Part shown: piece after piece, positions 46,022-60,555 of the stretch
Position numbering within the stretch: the stretch's first letter is position 1
How the letters are laid out: each line of letters opens with the position of its first letter
Source: Nereocystis luetkeana
Taxonomy: Eukaryota; Sar; Phaeophyceae; Laminariales; Laminariaceae
Direction: 5' to 3'
DNA: 64,000 nt
Assembly (NCBI GenBank): GCA_031213475.1
Contig: JARUPZ010000016.1
Coordinates: 5,697,046 to 5,761,045, forward strand
Program-made: the position numbers and the translations under genes
The notes under the pieces: generated by a model
Told to the model about the DNA's origin: nothing
What the model saw: only the letters and a program-made list of their open reading frames with translations
Databases searched by the model: none

Positions 46022-48021
46022 CATCTTTTTGAACGATCTTTTTTTAGGGTCGTTGAACGAGATCCTTTTCAACGATCCTTTTTTATGATCGTTGAACGAT
46101 TTTTTTTAACGATCCTTTTTTATGATCGTTGATTGATCATTTTTAACGATCCTTTTTTATGATCGTTTAACGATCTTTTTTAACGATCCTTTTTGACGAT
46201 CGTTGAACGATCGTTTTAACGATCCTTTTTTCCGATCGTTGAACGATCGTTTTAACGATCCTTTTTTCCGATCGTTGAACGGTCCTTTTAAACGGCCTTT
46301 TTTCCGATCGTTGAACGCGATCATTTTTTCCGATCTTTTTTTCCGATCGTTGAACGATCCTTTTCAACGGTCCTTTTCGTGGTCGTTGAACGATCCTTTT
46401 TAACGATACTTTTTTATGATCGTTGAACGATCCTTTTCAACGACCCTTTTTTTTAATAGTTGAACGATCGTTTTCATTGAACGATAGTTTTAACGATCCT
46501 TTTTTCCGATCGTTGAACGATCCTTTTCAACGAATCCTTTGTTATGATCGTTGAACGATCTTTTTTAACGGTTATTTTCTTGATCGTTAAACGATGGTTT
46601 TAACGATCCTTTTTTCCGATCGTTGAACGATCGTTTTAACGATCCTTTTTTCCGATCGTTGAACGGTCCTTTTACACAATCTTTTTTCCAATCGTTAAAC
46701 GATCATTTTTAACGAACTTTTTTTCCGATCGTTGAAGGTTCTTGTTCAACGATCCTTTTTTATGGTCGTTGAACGATCCTTTTTATCGATCCTTTTTTAT
46801 GATCGCTGAACGATCTTTCTCAACGACCCTTTTTTATGATCGTTGAACGATCGTTTTCCACGATCCTTTTTTTTATGATTGTTGAACGATCCTTTTCAAC
46901 GATAATTTTTTCCGATCGTTGAACGATCCTTTTCAACGCTTTTTTTTTCATCGTTGAACGATCCTTCTGAACGATCCTTTTTTCGTGATCGTTGAACGAT
47001 CCTTTTGAACGATCATTTTTTCCGATCGTTGAACGATCCTTTTGAACGATCCTTTTTTCCGATCGTTGAACCATCCTTTTCAACGATCCTTTTTTCCGAT
47101 CGTTGAACCATCTTTTTTAACGATCTTTTTTTATGATCGTTGAACGATCCTTTCGAACGATCCTTTTTTATGATCGTTGAACGATCTTTTTTTACGATCC
47201 TTTTTTATGATCGTTGAACGATCTTTTTTACCGATCCTTTTTGACGATCGTTGAACGATGGTTTGAACGTTTCTTTTTTATGATCGTTGAACGATGGTTT
47301 TAACGATCCTTTTTTTCGATCGTTGAACGATCGTTTTAACAATCCTTTTTTCCGATCGTTGAACGGCCCTTTTAAACGGCCTTTTTTTCCGATCGTTGAA
47401 CGATCATTTTTTCCGATCTTTTTTTCCGATCGTTGAACGATCTTTTTCAACGATCCTTTTTTATTGTCGTTGAACGATCCTTTTTAACGATACTTTTTTT
47501 TGATCGTTGAACGATCCTTTTCAACGACCCTTTTTTTTTATTGTTGAACGATCGTTTTCATTGAACGATGGTTTTAACGATCCTTTTTTCCGATCGTTGA
47601 ACGATCCTTTTCAACGAATCCTTTGTTATGATCGTTGAACGATCTTTTTTAACGATCCTTTTTATGATCGTTGAACGATCGTTTTAACGATCCTTTTCTC
47701 CGATCGTTGAACGGTCCTCTTAAACGGCCTTTTTTCCGATCGTTGAACGATCAGTTTTAACGATCTTTTTTTTCCGATCGTTGAACGATCTTTTTCAACG
47801 ATCCTTTTTTATGATCGCTGAACGATCCTTTTCAACGACCCTTTTTTATGATCGTTGAACGATCGTTTTCAACGATCCTTTTTTTATTATTGTTGAACGA
47901 TCCTTTTAAACGATAATTTTTTCCGATCGTTGAACGATCCTTTTTCACGATCCTTTCTTCCGATCGTTGAACGATCCTTTTGAACGATCGTTTAACGATC
48001 CTTTTTTATGATCGTTGAACG
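46022..48021. repeat. 37-bp satellite array M4
   Basis: Same family. Its first monomers continue the series interrupted at 33430 by E6, and its last 1.3 kb match M2. Confidence 0.93.
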
Positions 48022-50288
48022 TGATCTCGATATCACCTTGCCACCGACGGTCCCGGCGGGCTGGTCTGTTTCGTACCGGAGTGTGTAGCGGTTGGCTCTC
48101 TCAGGGTGACACAACAATTGGAGCGCGCCGGGTTTTGCTTGTTGCTGCTCTTGGCTAGATAACTTCGAATTGGCAGGCAGGGCAACCTCTGGGATGGACA
48201 CGGCGAACATAGTAGTAGAACAGACGCCCATACCAGGTGCGTTCGAGAGGTGGAAACCAGCTTTAAAACAAAATACCAAGAGTCGAGGCTAATAGCCTAT
48301 CAGTTATGTGGTGTATTAGTACAGCATTGTAGCTCTGTCTCTGCCGCAGACCCGAGAGGTGACACGTTGTGATATTTTCTCCTGCTCTTTCATGCATGCA
48401 TCAGGCCTTTTTCCAACATGCAAATTTTGCAGAATGTAATCAAGTCAGAACGTAAAAAAACACGTTTCAATGCAATCTGTGCAACCTGCCTCGCAAGAGT
48501 CTTTATTTTGGTTGCCTTTCGTGGCGATTGAGAGAGAGGATGATCGTTGAGTGTCTGCTGTACCGAACCCCGTACCTCTAGACAGTATTTTCTGCCTTCG
48601 ACATGACCTTAGGTACATCTCTGGCCTGCCTTCTGCCTGCCCCCTTCTCTAGCACGTCAATCTCCAGCGATGCTGATTGTCTACGGCGTTCCTGCACAAG
48701 GATACACGGGTGGTCTCTCCCCCCCCCCCCTGCACAATATGGGCGCCTAAAATCCTTGTGGGGACATTGAGCGAGGTAGCAAACCACCCGAGGAGTCGGC
48801 AATATCTCAATTTCGTACGCCAAATGGTGTGCTACCTTGTTCAATGCTCCACAAACTATTTTTTCCCGCCCACATTTTGCAAGGGGCGGGGTCCTGGCCA
48901 CTCGTGTGGGCGAGTGCTCTAGCCGGGAGTCGACATCCTCACGCCAATCACGGCTTCCATTTGCTGCAAAAGTGCACCATATTCCACTAAACACGTCCTA
49001 TAGTAGGAGATGCACTTGGTAGTGGTTACGCCTCGCCAAGGGATTGGCCTGTGCGGTAGACTAGAGCTGACCAAGGCATCCATAAAAAACGACCAGTAGG
49101 AAAGTTGGCGGGCAGCATCAAAATTTAAGCGGCAATGCGATCGCAAAAATCCACAGGTGGCTCTCCGAGTGCAACTGCAATAAACCAAAAGTTTGCACAC
49201 ATCATACAGTGGTTGTTGCAGCCCCCTCTTGCGCTGGCAATGGCCCTCCGGACCTTTGGGCATCGTTTGCGGGAATTACCATCGAGCAAGTGGTGTAATG
49301 CCTGACAAAAACGCGACGAGCCCTCAGCGCAAAATACCTAATAATCTCAAGACATACTCGCACGCCGGAGCTAAGGTAACACCTTTCCACTTGGTCAAGC
49401 TTCCTTCAGACGTCACCCAGACACTTCCGTGGGGGGCATCAGCTGCGACATTGGAACACCTTCTAATGACAGGCCAATTTATCTTAGGAACTTCACACGA
49501 CCCGCTTCTACTCTTTTCCGCGCATTTGACCCTTGTACAGCTGAACTCCCCGTTTTTGTGGCGACAAAATACTTGGAATCAGACTGGGATCATTTTTCGG
49601 AGTAGAAACAATTGATCAACACAGTTTCTCCCGTGATCGACGCGCTCCAGTGCCTGTTCCAACAACTCCGGGGTATGCCGGCCACTTCTTTCCCGCGGTG
49701 GCCCCCGCTCCCGTCCCTCCGGTACGTCCAGTGGTTTCAATATGATCGCGGCTGCTACTCGTAGCGCTACCTACCCTCCCCCAGCTCTTGCTCGCAGCTG
49801 GCTCGACGACCACCCCGCGCCGCGCTCCACTTCCTGCCGACTTCCCCCACCTGTCGACGGGACGATCCCGCGTTGCGTCCGGTCGCCCGCTCTGAACCCC
49901 CGTCATCGTAGCCCACGGCGATTTATCTTCAACCTCCTTTACACCCCACGCACGTTCTCCTCCTGAGGCGAGACGTTTGTACCGGATATAAAATATAATA
50001 TATACCAGGTATGTATATATATATATTTAATGGACGTGGTTGGTTTACTGTTTTGTTGTTGGCGCGTAGTTTTGCCTTATAGGGGTAGCGCCATGTATTC
50101 TGGGCGTACACATAAGGAAAGCTTCGTCTTCATGTTAATGTGGAAAAGCTCCTTATATTTCCGACCAAGATGGTACGTAGGGTTAGCCCGATGAGCAATC
50201 CCATGACCTGGTTAAAAAGGTGTGTACCCAGGTATACAATGGAAAATAACTGTGCAAAAACCGACACAAAAATAGGGATGCCCGGTAG
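48022..50288. repeat. Block U2, second copy of the low-copy segment
   Basis: Matches U1 at offset 19,155 with almost no differences, including the micro-insertion TA-CCAGG-TA (here near 50003). The open frames of U1 are repeated at the same offset. It joins truncated E8 at 50289. Confidence 0.88.
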
Positions 50289-51882
50289 ATTCTGATTAGT
50301 CGGGGGGAGGGGGGGATCAGAGCATCAGGGCATGTCTGTTTTCTATCTATTGGATTGCGTTCATATTCGTTGTTTTCCCGTGCTCGATGGTGGCAGGTGT
50401 GAGTAATTTTGTTGGGATGTCCCTGACCCATGTGTAGTGGCTGCGCCATCTCTGTTCGGTTGCAGTGCCCGCAGGGTGTGTTTTGTTTAAAGCGCGTGTT
50501 TAGCTCACACAGGTTGCCACAATGTGATGCCCCCTCTTGTGTTCGAATGATGATACCGTCTTTGTTTTTGTATTCTGGCCAGTTGATGCTGGGAATTTCA
50601 ATATCCACATATCTGTGTCTGGCTGCTGCCTATATTGTAATTGTTTGTCGGCGAAAGCTCAAGACAGAGGGGGTTTACTAATTTTTGTGAATTACGTATG
50701 ATACTCGCTCAACCACGACATGTGGGGAGTTGTTATACTGTTGCCTCATTGTGGCGCATTGGTTTAGAACTCGTCAAAGAGAGGCACGGGCTTCCCCGAA
50801 GCATACGCACGTAGATGCATTGAGCAGGGAGGAGGCAGAAGGACACGCAAGGGGTAGGTTAGGCGGGTACCACGCCGCACGATCGACATACTGTACACAT
50901 TGTTGTACATTACATGCCCGCAACCGGTGTTTGTATGGCGTAGAATAGTCTCGAAAGGCGGGCTTCCCCGAAGCATACGCACGTAGATGCATTGAGCAGG
51001 GAGGAGGCAGAAGGACACGCAAGGGGTAGGTTAGGCGGGTACCACGCCGCACGGTCGACATACTGTACACATTGCTGTACATTACATGCCCGCAACCGGT
51101 GTTTGTATGGCGTAGAATAGTCTCGAAAGGCGTGGCAGATATAGGACATCGTGTGTAAACAACTGTCCACACAGGGCCAGTTGGATTGAGCAAACATGTA
51201 GTAGATTCATAATATAAAGCAAAATATTGGATGCAACAATGTGTACAATTTCCGCATAATATATATCTATAAATACAGGGGGCGCGTATGACTGTCAGCG
51301 TCTTGTGGCGGTTCACCGTACAAACCCACTAGATGTCGGTGTGGTGGGTGCGTTTTCGACTGCACTGTAGGGTCGCCCTTTTTTGGGCACCCTCCAGCGG
51401 GTACGGTCGCATACCCTCCAGAGGGTTTTGGGGGGTGGCGTCAGCCTCCACAGCGTGCGCGCCGGAAAACTCTGTACGTCGATGTGGTGGGTCTGAAAAT
51501 TGCCGCGCGATAGTGTCACCCAATTTTGGGCGCCCTCCAGAGGAAAAGGCATTTTGCCCTCCAGAGGGTTTCTACTGTGACGCCGGCCTCCAGAGCGTGC
51601 GCGGCCGACCACTCTGTACGTCGGTGTGGTGGGTCTAAAATTTACCGCACGATAGTATCGCCCTATTTTGGGCACCCTCCAGAGGGAAAGATATTCTGCC
51701 CGCTAGAGGGTTTTTGTTGTGACGTCGGCCTCCAGAGCGTGCGCGGCCGACCACTCTGTACGTCGGTGTGGAGGGCCTAAATTTTACCGCACGATAGTAT
51801 AGCCCATTTTTGAGCACCCTCCAGAGGGTAAGATATTTTGCCCTCCAGAGGGTGTTTGGTGGTAGCCGATTGGCCACGTGTG
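50289..51882 (-). mobile_element. Element E copy 8 (E8), reverse, truncated
   Basis: Same breakpoint, orientation and 172-bp internal duplication as E5, with only a handful of substitutions. It reads CACAGGTTGCC near 50508, the uninterrupted form of the site that E1 entered in E2. Confidence 0.88.
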
Positions 51883-54800
51883 TTTTTCCGATCTTTTTTT
51901 CCGATCGTTGAACGATCTTTTTCAACGATCCTTTTTTATGGTCGTTGAACGATCCTTTTTAACGATCCTTTTTTATGATCGCTGAACGATCCTTTTCAAC
52001 GACCCTTTTTTATGATTGTTGAACGATCGTTTTCAACGATCCTTTTTTTTATGATTGTTGAACGATCCTTTTAAACGATAATTTTTTCCGATCGTTGAAC
52101 GATCCTTTTCAACGTTTTTTTTTTCATCGTTGAACGATCCTTCTGAATGATCCTTTTTTCGTGATCGTTGAACAATCCATTTCAACGATCCTTTTTTCCG
52201 ATCGTTGAACGATCCTTTTCAACGATCCTTTTTTCCGATCGTTGAACCATCCTTTTCAACGATCCTTTTTTCCGATCGTTGAACCATCTTTTTTAACGAT
52301 CTTTTTTTATGATCGTTGAACGATCCTTTATAACGATCCTTTTTGATGATCGTTGAACGTTTTTTTTTAACGATCCTTTTTTATGATCGTTGAACACGAT
52401 CTTTTTTAACGATCCTTTTTATGATCGTTGAACCATCCTTTTCAACGATCCTTTTTTCCGTTCGTTGAACCATCTTTTTAAACGATCCTTTTTTATGATC
52501 GTTGAACGAGATCCTTTTGAACGATCCTTTTTTATGATCGTTGAACGATCCTTTTCAACGATCCTTTTTTCCGATCGTTGAACCATCTTTTTGAACGATC
52601 TTTTTTTAGGGTCGTTGAACGAGATCCTTTTCAACGATCCTTTTTTAGGATCGTTGAACGATCTTTTTTAACGATCCTTTTTTATGATCGTTGATTGATC
52701 ATTTTTAACGATCCTTTTTTATGATCGTTTAACGATCTTTTTTAACGATCCTTTTTGACGATCGTTGGACGATCGTTTTAACGATCCTTTTTTCCGATCG
52801 TTGAACGGCCCTTTTAAACGGCCTTTTTTTCCAATCGTTGAACGATCATTTTTTCCGATTTTTTTTTCCGATCGTTGAACGATCTTTTTCAACGATCCTT
52901 TTTATTTGGTCGTTGAACGATCCTTTTTAACAATACTTTTTTATGATCGTTGAACGATCCTTTTCAACGACCCTTTTTTCTAATCGTTGAACGATCGTTT
53001 TCATTGAACGATGGTTTTAACGATCCTTTTTTCCGATCGTTAAACGATCCTTTTCAACGAATCCTTTGTTATGATCGTTGAACGACCTTCTTTAACGATC
53101 TTTTTTATGATCGTTGAACGATCGTTTTTACGACTTTTTAAAACGATCGTTGAACGATCGTTTTAACGATCCTTTTTTCCGATCGTTGAACGGTCCTTTT
53201 AAACGGCCTTTTTTCCGATCGTTGAACGATCATTTTTTAACGATCTTTTTTTTCCGATCGTTGAACGATCTTTTTCAACGATCCTTTTTTATGGTCGTTG
53301 AACGATCCTTTCAAACGACCTTTTTTTTAAATCGTTGAACGATCTTTTTCATTGAACGATGGTTTTAACGATCCTTTTTTCCGATCGTTGAACGATCCTT
53401 TTCAACGAATCCTTTGTTATGATCGTTGAACGATCCTTTTGAACGATCCTTTTTTCCGATCGTTGAACCATCCTTTTCAACGATCCTTTTTTCCGATCGT
53501 TGAACCAACTTTTTTAACGATCTTTTTTTATGATCGTTGAACGATCCTTTTCAACGATCCTTTTTTATGATCGTTGAACGATCTTTTTTAACGATCCTTT
53601 TTTATGATCGTTGAACGATCTTTTTGAACGATCCTTTTCTCATCGTTTAACGATCCTGCTGACCGATCCTTTTTTATGATCGTTGAACGATGGTTTAACG
53701 ATCCTTTTTTCCGATTGTTGAACGATCGTTTTGACGATCCTTTTTTCCGATCGTTGAACGGCCCTTTTAAACGGCCTTTTTTCCGATCGTTGAACGATCA
53801 TTTTTTCCGATCTTTTTTTCCGATCGTTGAACGATCTTTTTCAACGATCCTTTTTTATGGTCGTTGAACAATCCTTTTTCACGATCCTTTTTTATGATTG
53901 CTGAACGATCCTTTTCAACGACCCTTTTTTATGATTGTTGAACGATCGTTTTCAACGATCCTTTTTTTTTAATGGTTGAACGATCCTTTCAAACGATATT
54001 TTTTTCCGATCGTTGAACGATCCTTTTCAACGTTTTTTTTTTCATCGTTGAACGATCCTTCTGAACGATCCCTTTTTCGTGATCGTTGCACGATCCTTTT
54101 CAACGATCCTTTCTTCCGATCGTTGAACAATCTTTTCAACGATCCTTTTTCCGATCGTTGAACCATCCTTTTCAACGATCCTTTTTTCCGATCGTTGAAC
54201 CATCTTTTTTAACGATCTTTTTTTATGATCGTTGAACGATCTTTTTTAACAAACCTTTTTTATGATCGTTGAACGATCTTTTTCAGCGATCCTTTTTTAT
54301 GATCGTTGAACCATCCTTTTCAACAATCGTTTTTTCCGATCGTTGAACCATCTTTTTTAACGATCTTTTTTTATGATCGTTGAACGAGATCCTTTTCAAC
54401 GATCCTTTTTTATGATCGTCGAACGATCTTTTTAAACGATCCTTTTTTATGATCGTTGAACGATCTTTTTTAACGATCCTTTTTTTTGATCGTTGAACGA
54501 TCTTTTTTAATGATCCTTTTTGACGATCGTTGAACGATGGTTTGAACAATCCTTTTTTATGATCGTTGAACGATGGTTTTAACGATCCTTTTTTCCGATC
54601 GTTGAACGATCGTTTAAACGATCCTTTTTTCCGATCGTTGAACGGCCCTTTTAAACGGCCTTGTTTTCCTATCGTTGAACGATCATTTTTTCCGATCTTT
54701 TTTTCCGATCGTTGAACGATCTTTTTCAACGATACTTTTTTATGGTCGTTGAACGATCCTTTTTAACGATCCTTTTTTATGATCGTTGAACGATCCTTTT

Positions 54801-57800
54801 CAACGACCCCTTTTTTGAATCGTTGAACGATCGTTTTCATTGAACGATGGTTTTAACGATCTTTTTTTCCGATCGTTAACCGATCCTTTTCAACGAATCC
54901 TTTGTTATGATCGTTGAACGATCTTTTTTGACGATCCTTTTTATGATCGTTGAACGATCGTTTTAACGATTCTTTTTTCCGATCGTTGAACAAACGTTTG
55001 AACGATCCTTTTTTCCGATCGTTGAACGGTCCTTTTCAACGGCCTTTTTTCCGATCGTTGAACGATCATTTTTAACGATCTTTTTTTTCCGATCGTTGAA
55101 CGATCCTTTTCAACGACCTCTTTTTATGGTCGTTGAACGATCCTTTTTAACGATCCTTTTTTATGATCGCTGAACGATCCTTTTCAACGACCCTTTTTTA
55201 TGATCGTTGAACAATCGTTTTCAACGATCCTTTTTCAATGATTGTTGACCGATCCTTTTAAACGATACTTTTTTCCGATCGTTGAACGATCCTTTTCAAC
55301 GTTTTTTTTTTCATCGTTGAACGATCCTTCTGAACGATCCTTTTTTCGAGATCGTTGAACCATTGACGATCCTTTTTTCCGATCGTTGGACGATCCTTTT
55401 CAACGATCCTTTTTTCCGATCGTTGAACCATCCTTTTCAACGATCCTTATTTCCAATCGTTGAACCATCTTTTTAACCAAATCTTTTTTTATGATCGTGG
55501 AACGATCCTTTTTAACGATCCTTTTTGACGATCGTTGAACGATGGTTTTACCGATCCTTTTTTCCGATCGTTGAACGATCGTTTTAACGATCCTTTTTTC
55601 CGATCGTTGAACGGCCCTTTTAAACGGCCTTTTTTTCCGATCAGTGAACGATCATTTTTTCCGATCTTTTTTTCCGATCGTTGAACGATCTTTTTCAACG
55701 ATCCTTTTTTATGGTCATTGAACGATTATTTTTAACGATACTGTTTTTTGATCGTTGAACAAACCTTTTCAACGACCCTTTTTTATAATCGTTGAACGAT
55801 CGTTTTCATTGAACGATGGTTTTAACGATATTTTTTTCCGATCGTTGAACGATCCTTTTCAACAATAATACTTTTTTCGATCGTTGAACCATCCTTTTCA
55901 ACGATCCTTTTTTCCAATCGTTGAACCATCTTTTTAACCCAATCTTTTTTTATGATCGTCGAACGATCCTTTTGAACGATCCTTTTTTATGATCGTTGAA
56001 CGCTCTTTTTTAACGATCCTTTTTTATGATCGTTGAACGATCTTTTTTACCGATCCTTTTTGACGATCGTTGAACGATGGTTTTAACGATCCTTTTTTCC
56101 GATCGTTGAACGATCGTTTTAACGATCCTTTTTTCCGATCGTTGAACGGCCCTTTTAAACGGCCTTTTTTTCCGATCGTTGAACGATCATTTTTTCCGAT
56201 CTTTTTTTCCGATCGTTGAACGATCTTTTTCAACGATCCTTTTTTATGGTCATTGAACGATCCTTTTTAACGATACTGTTTTTTGATCGTTGAACGATCC
56301 TTTTCAACGACCCTTTTTCATAATCGTTGAACGATCGTTTTCATAGAACGATGGTTTTAACGATCACTTTTTTCCGATCGTTGAACGATCCTTTTTAACG
56401 ATCCTTTTTTCCGATCGTTGAACCATCCTTTTCAACGATCCTTTTTTCCAATCGTTGAACCATCTTTTTAACCCAATCTTTTTTTATGATCGTCGAACGA
56501 TCCTTTTGAACGATCCTTTTTTATGATCGTTGAACGCTCTTTTTTAACGATCCTTTTTGACGATCGTTGAACGATCTTTTTTACCGATCCTTTTTGACGA
56601 TCGTTGAACGATCGTTTTAACGATCCTTTTTTCCGATCGTTGAACGATCGTTTTAACAATCCTTTTTTCCGATCGTTGAACGGCCCTTTTAAACGGCCTT
56701 TTTTTCCGATCGTTGAACGATCATTTTTTCCGATCTTTTTTTTCCGATCGTTGAACGATCTTTTTCAACGATCCTTTTTTATTGTCGTTGAACGATCCTT
56801 TTTAACGATCCTTTTTTATGATCGCTGAACGATCCTTTTTAACGACCCTTCTTTATGATCGTTGAACGATCGTTTTCAACGATCCTTTTTTTATGATTGT
56901 TGAACGATCCTTATCAACAATAATTTTTTCCCATCGTTGAACGATCCTTTTCAACGTTTTTTTTTTCATCGTTGAACGTTCCTTCTGAACGATCATTTTT
57001 TCGTGATCGTTGAACGATCCTTTTGAACGATTCTTTTTTCCGATCGTTGAACGATCGTTTTCAACGATCCTTTTTTCCGATCGTTGAACCATCTTTTTTC
57101 ACGATCTTTTTTTATGATCGTTGAACGATCTTTTTTAACGATCCTTTTTTATGATCGTTGAACCATCCTTTTCAACAATCCTTTTTTCCGATCGTTGAAC
57201 CATCTTTTTTAACGATATTTTTTTATGATCGTTGAATGAGATCATTTTCAACGATCCTTTTTTCCGATCGTTGAACGATCATTTTTAACGATCTTTTTTT
57301 CCGATCGTTGAACGATCTTTTTCAACGATCCTTTTTTATGGTCGTTGAACGATCCTTTATAGCGATCTTTTTTTATGATCGCTGAACGATTCTTTTCAAC
57401 GACCCTTTTTTATGATCGTTGAACGATCGTTTTCAACGATCCTTTTTTTATGATTGTTGAACGATCCTTTTAAACGATAATTCTTTCCGATCGTTGAACG
57501 ATCCTTTTCAACGTTTTTTTTTTCATCGTTGAACGATCCTGCTGAACGATCCTTTTTTCGTGATCGTTGAACGATCTTTTTCAACGATCCTTTTTTCCGA
57601 TCGTTGAACGATCCTTTTGAACGATCCTTTTTTCCGATCGTTGAACCATCCTTTTCAACGATCCTTTTTTCCGATCGTTGAACGATCTTTTTGAACGATC
57701 TTTTTTTATGATCGTTGAACCATCCTTTTTAACGATCCTTTTTTATGATCGTTGAACGATCTTTTTTAACGATCCTTTTTTATGATCGTTGAACGATCTT

Positions 57801-58253
57801 TTTTAATGATCCTTTTTTATGATCGTTGAACCATCCTTTTCAACAATCCTTTTTTCCGATCGTTGAACCATCCTTTTTAACGATCTTTTTAATGATCGTT
57901 GAACGAGATCCTTTTCAACGATCCTTTTTTATGATCGTTGAACGATCTTTTTTAACGATCTTTTTTTATGATCGTTGAACGATCTTTTTTAACGATCCTT
58001 TTTGATGATCGTTGAACGATCCTTTTTAACGATCCTTTTTTATGATCGCTGAACGATCCTTTTCAAAGACCCTTTTTCTATGATCGTTGAACGATTGTTT
58101 TCAACGATCCTTTTTTTATGATTGTTGAACGATCCTTTTAAACGATAATTTTTTCCGATCGTTGAACGATCCTTTTTCACGATCCTTTCTTCCGATCGTT
58201 GAACGATCCTTTTGAACGATCGTTGAACGATCCTTTTTTATGATCGTTGAACG
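51883..58253. repeat. 37-bp satellite array M5, uninterrupted
   Basis: About 170 monomers. The signature AACGGCCCTTTTAAACGGCC recurs near 52805, 53758, 54643, 55613, 56150 and 56685, that is every 0.5-1 kb, showing higher-order repeat blocks of variant monomers. Every monomer carries GATCGTTGAACGATC-type dyads and several GATC sites. Confidence 0.93.
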
Positions 58254-60511
58254 TGATCTCGATATCACCTTGCCACCGACGGTCCCGGCGGGCTGGTCTG
58301 TTTCGTACCGTAGTGTGTAGCGGTTGGCTCTCTCAGGGTGACACAACAATTGGAGCGCGCCGGGTTTTGTTTGTTGCTGCTCTTGGCTAGATAACTTCGA
58401 ATTGGCAGGCAGGGCAACCTCTGGGATGGACACGGCGAACATAGTAGTAGAACAGACGCCCATACCAGGTGCGTTCGAGAGGTGGAAACCAGCTTTAAAA
58501 CAAAATACCAAGAGTCGAGGCTCATAGCCTATCAGTTATGTGGTGTATTAGTACAGCATTGTAGCTCTGTCTCTGCCGCAGACCCGAGAGGTGACACGTT
58601 GTGATATTTTCTCCTGCTCTTTCATGCATGCATCAGGCCTTTTTCCAACATGCAAATTTTGCAGAATGTAATCAAGTCAGAACGTAAAAAAACACGTTTC
58701 AATGCAATCTGTGCAACCTGCCTCGCAAGAGTCTTTATTTTGGTTGCCTTTCGTGGCGATTGAGAGAGAGGATGATCGTTGAGTGTCTGCTGTACCGAAC
58801 CCCGTACCTCTAGACAGTATTTTCTGCCTTCGACATGACCTTAGGTACATCTCTGGCCTGCCTTCTGCCTGCCCCCTTCTCTAGCACGTCAATCTCCAGC
58901 GATGCTGATTGTCTACGGCGTTCCTGCACAAGGATACACGGGTGGTCTCTCCCCCCCCCCCCCGCACAATATGGGCGCCTAAAATCCTTGTGGGGACATT
59001 GAGCGAGGCAGCAAACCACCCGAGGAGTCGGCAATATCTCAATTTCGTACGCCAAATGGTGTGCTACCTTGTTCAATGCTCCACAAACTATTTTTTCCCG
59101 CCCACATTTTGCAAGGGGCGGGGTCCTGGCCACTCGTGTGGGCGAGTGCTGTAGCCGGGAGTCGACATCCTCACGCCAATCACGGCTTCCATTTGCTGCA
59201 AAAGTGCACCATATTCCACTAAACACGTCCTATAGTAGGAGATGCACTTGGTAGTGGTTACGCCTCGCCAAGGGATTGGCCTGTGCGGTAGACTAGAGCT
59301 GACCAAGGCATCCATAAAAAACGACCAGTAGGAAAGTTGGCGGGCAGCATCAAAATTTAAGCGGCAATGCGATCGCAAAAATCCACAGGTGGCTCTCCGA
59401 GTGCAACTGCAATAAACCAAAAGTTTGCACACATCATGCAGTGGTTGTTGCAGCCCCCTCTTGCGCTGGCAATGGCCCTCCGGACCTTTGAGCATCGTTT
59501 GCGGGAATTACCATCGAGCAAGTGGTGTAATGCCTGACAAAAACGCGACGAGCCCTCAGCGCAAAATACCTAATAATCTCAAGACATACTCGCACGCCGG
59601 AGCTAAGGTAACACCTTTCCACTTGGTCAAGCTTCCTTCAGACGTCACCCAGACACTTCCGTGGGGGGCATCAGCTGCGACATTGGAACACCTTCTAATG
59701 ACAGGCCAATTTATCTTAGGAACTCCACACGACCCGCTTCTACTCTTTTCCGCGCATTTGACCCTTGTACAGCTGAACTCCCCGTTTTTGTGGCGACAAA
59801 ATACTTGGAATCAGACTGGGATCATTTTTCGGAGTAGAAACAATTGATCAACACTGTTTCTCCCGTGATCGACGCGCTCCAGTACCTGTTCCAACAACTC
59901 CGGGGTATGCCGGCCACTTCTTTCCCGCGGTGGCCCCCGCTCCCGTCCCTCCGGTACGTCCAGTGGTTTCAATATGATCGCGACTGCTACTCGTAGCGCT
60001 ACCTACCCTCCCCCAGCTCTTGCTCGCAGCTGGCTCGACGACCACCCCGCGCCGCGCTCCACTTCCTGCCGACTTCCCCCACCTGTCGACGGGACGATCC
60101 CGCGTTGCGTCCGGTCGCCCGCTCTGAACCCCCGTCATCGTAGCCCACGGCGATTTATCTTCAACCTCTTTTACACCCCACGCACGTTCTCCTCCTGAGG
60201 CGAGACGTTTGTACCGGATATAATATATAATATATATGTATATATATATTTAATGGACGTGGTTGGTTTACTGTTTTGTTGTTGGCGCGTAGTTTTGCCT
60301 TATAGGGGTAGCGCCATGTATTCTGGGCGTACACATAAGGAAAGCTTCGTCTTCATGTTAATGTGGAAAAGCTCCTTATATTTCCGACCAAGATGGTACG
60401 TAGGGTTAGCCCGATGAGCAATCCCATGACCTGGTTAAAAAGGTGTGTACCCAGGTATACAATGGAAAAGAACTGTGCAAAAACCGACACAAAAATCGGG
60501 ATGCCCGGTAG
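58254..60511. repeat. Block U3, third copy of the low-copy segment, at the original border
   Basis: Slightly more diverged from U1 and U2 than they are from each other. It lacks the CCAGGTA heptamer near 60230 and differs at scattered bases. Beyond 60511 the sequence (TTCAATCAGTTTTGAGGG) is not found elsewhere in the window. Confidence 0.87.
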
Positions 60512-60533
60512 TTCAATCAGTTTTGAGGGAAGG

Positions 60534-60555
60534 ACCGTCCGTCCGTCCGTCCGTC
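60534..60555. repeat. (CCGT)n microsatellite
   Basis: About five CCGT units, with no interruptions. Confidence 0.9.

Larger units (their letters stand above)
31134..50288. repeat. Second unit of a tandem segmental duplication (19,155 bp)
   Basis: Order within the unit: truncated reverse E, satellite, (E6 with E7), satellite, U2. Bases from about 28837 to 33430 reappear at an exact offset of 19,155 at 47992 to 52585, which fixes the period between the U1/E5 and U2/E8 junctions. Unit 1 is the same series upstream, with E2 as its reverse E. Unit 3 is 50289-60511. Confidence 0.85.
50289..60511. repeat. Third unit of the tandem segmental duplication, lacking nested E insertions
   Basis: Truncated E8, an unbroken 6.4-kb satellite, then U3. 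The target sites of E6 (CA at 52584-52585) and E3 (CC near 53206-53207) are both unoccupied. Its right end passes into single-copy DNA at 60512, so this unit holds the original right border. Confidence 0.83.

Noticed and set aside
51883-58253. Many Lys/Arg/Ser-rich peptides, and a CRISPR-like look of regular repeats
   Set aside because: The peptides are translations of the 37-bp satellite, and the array has no unique spacers, so it is neither genes nor CRISPR.
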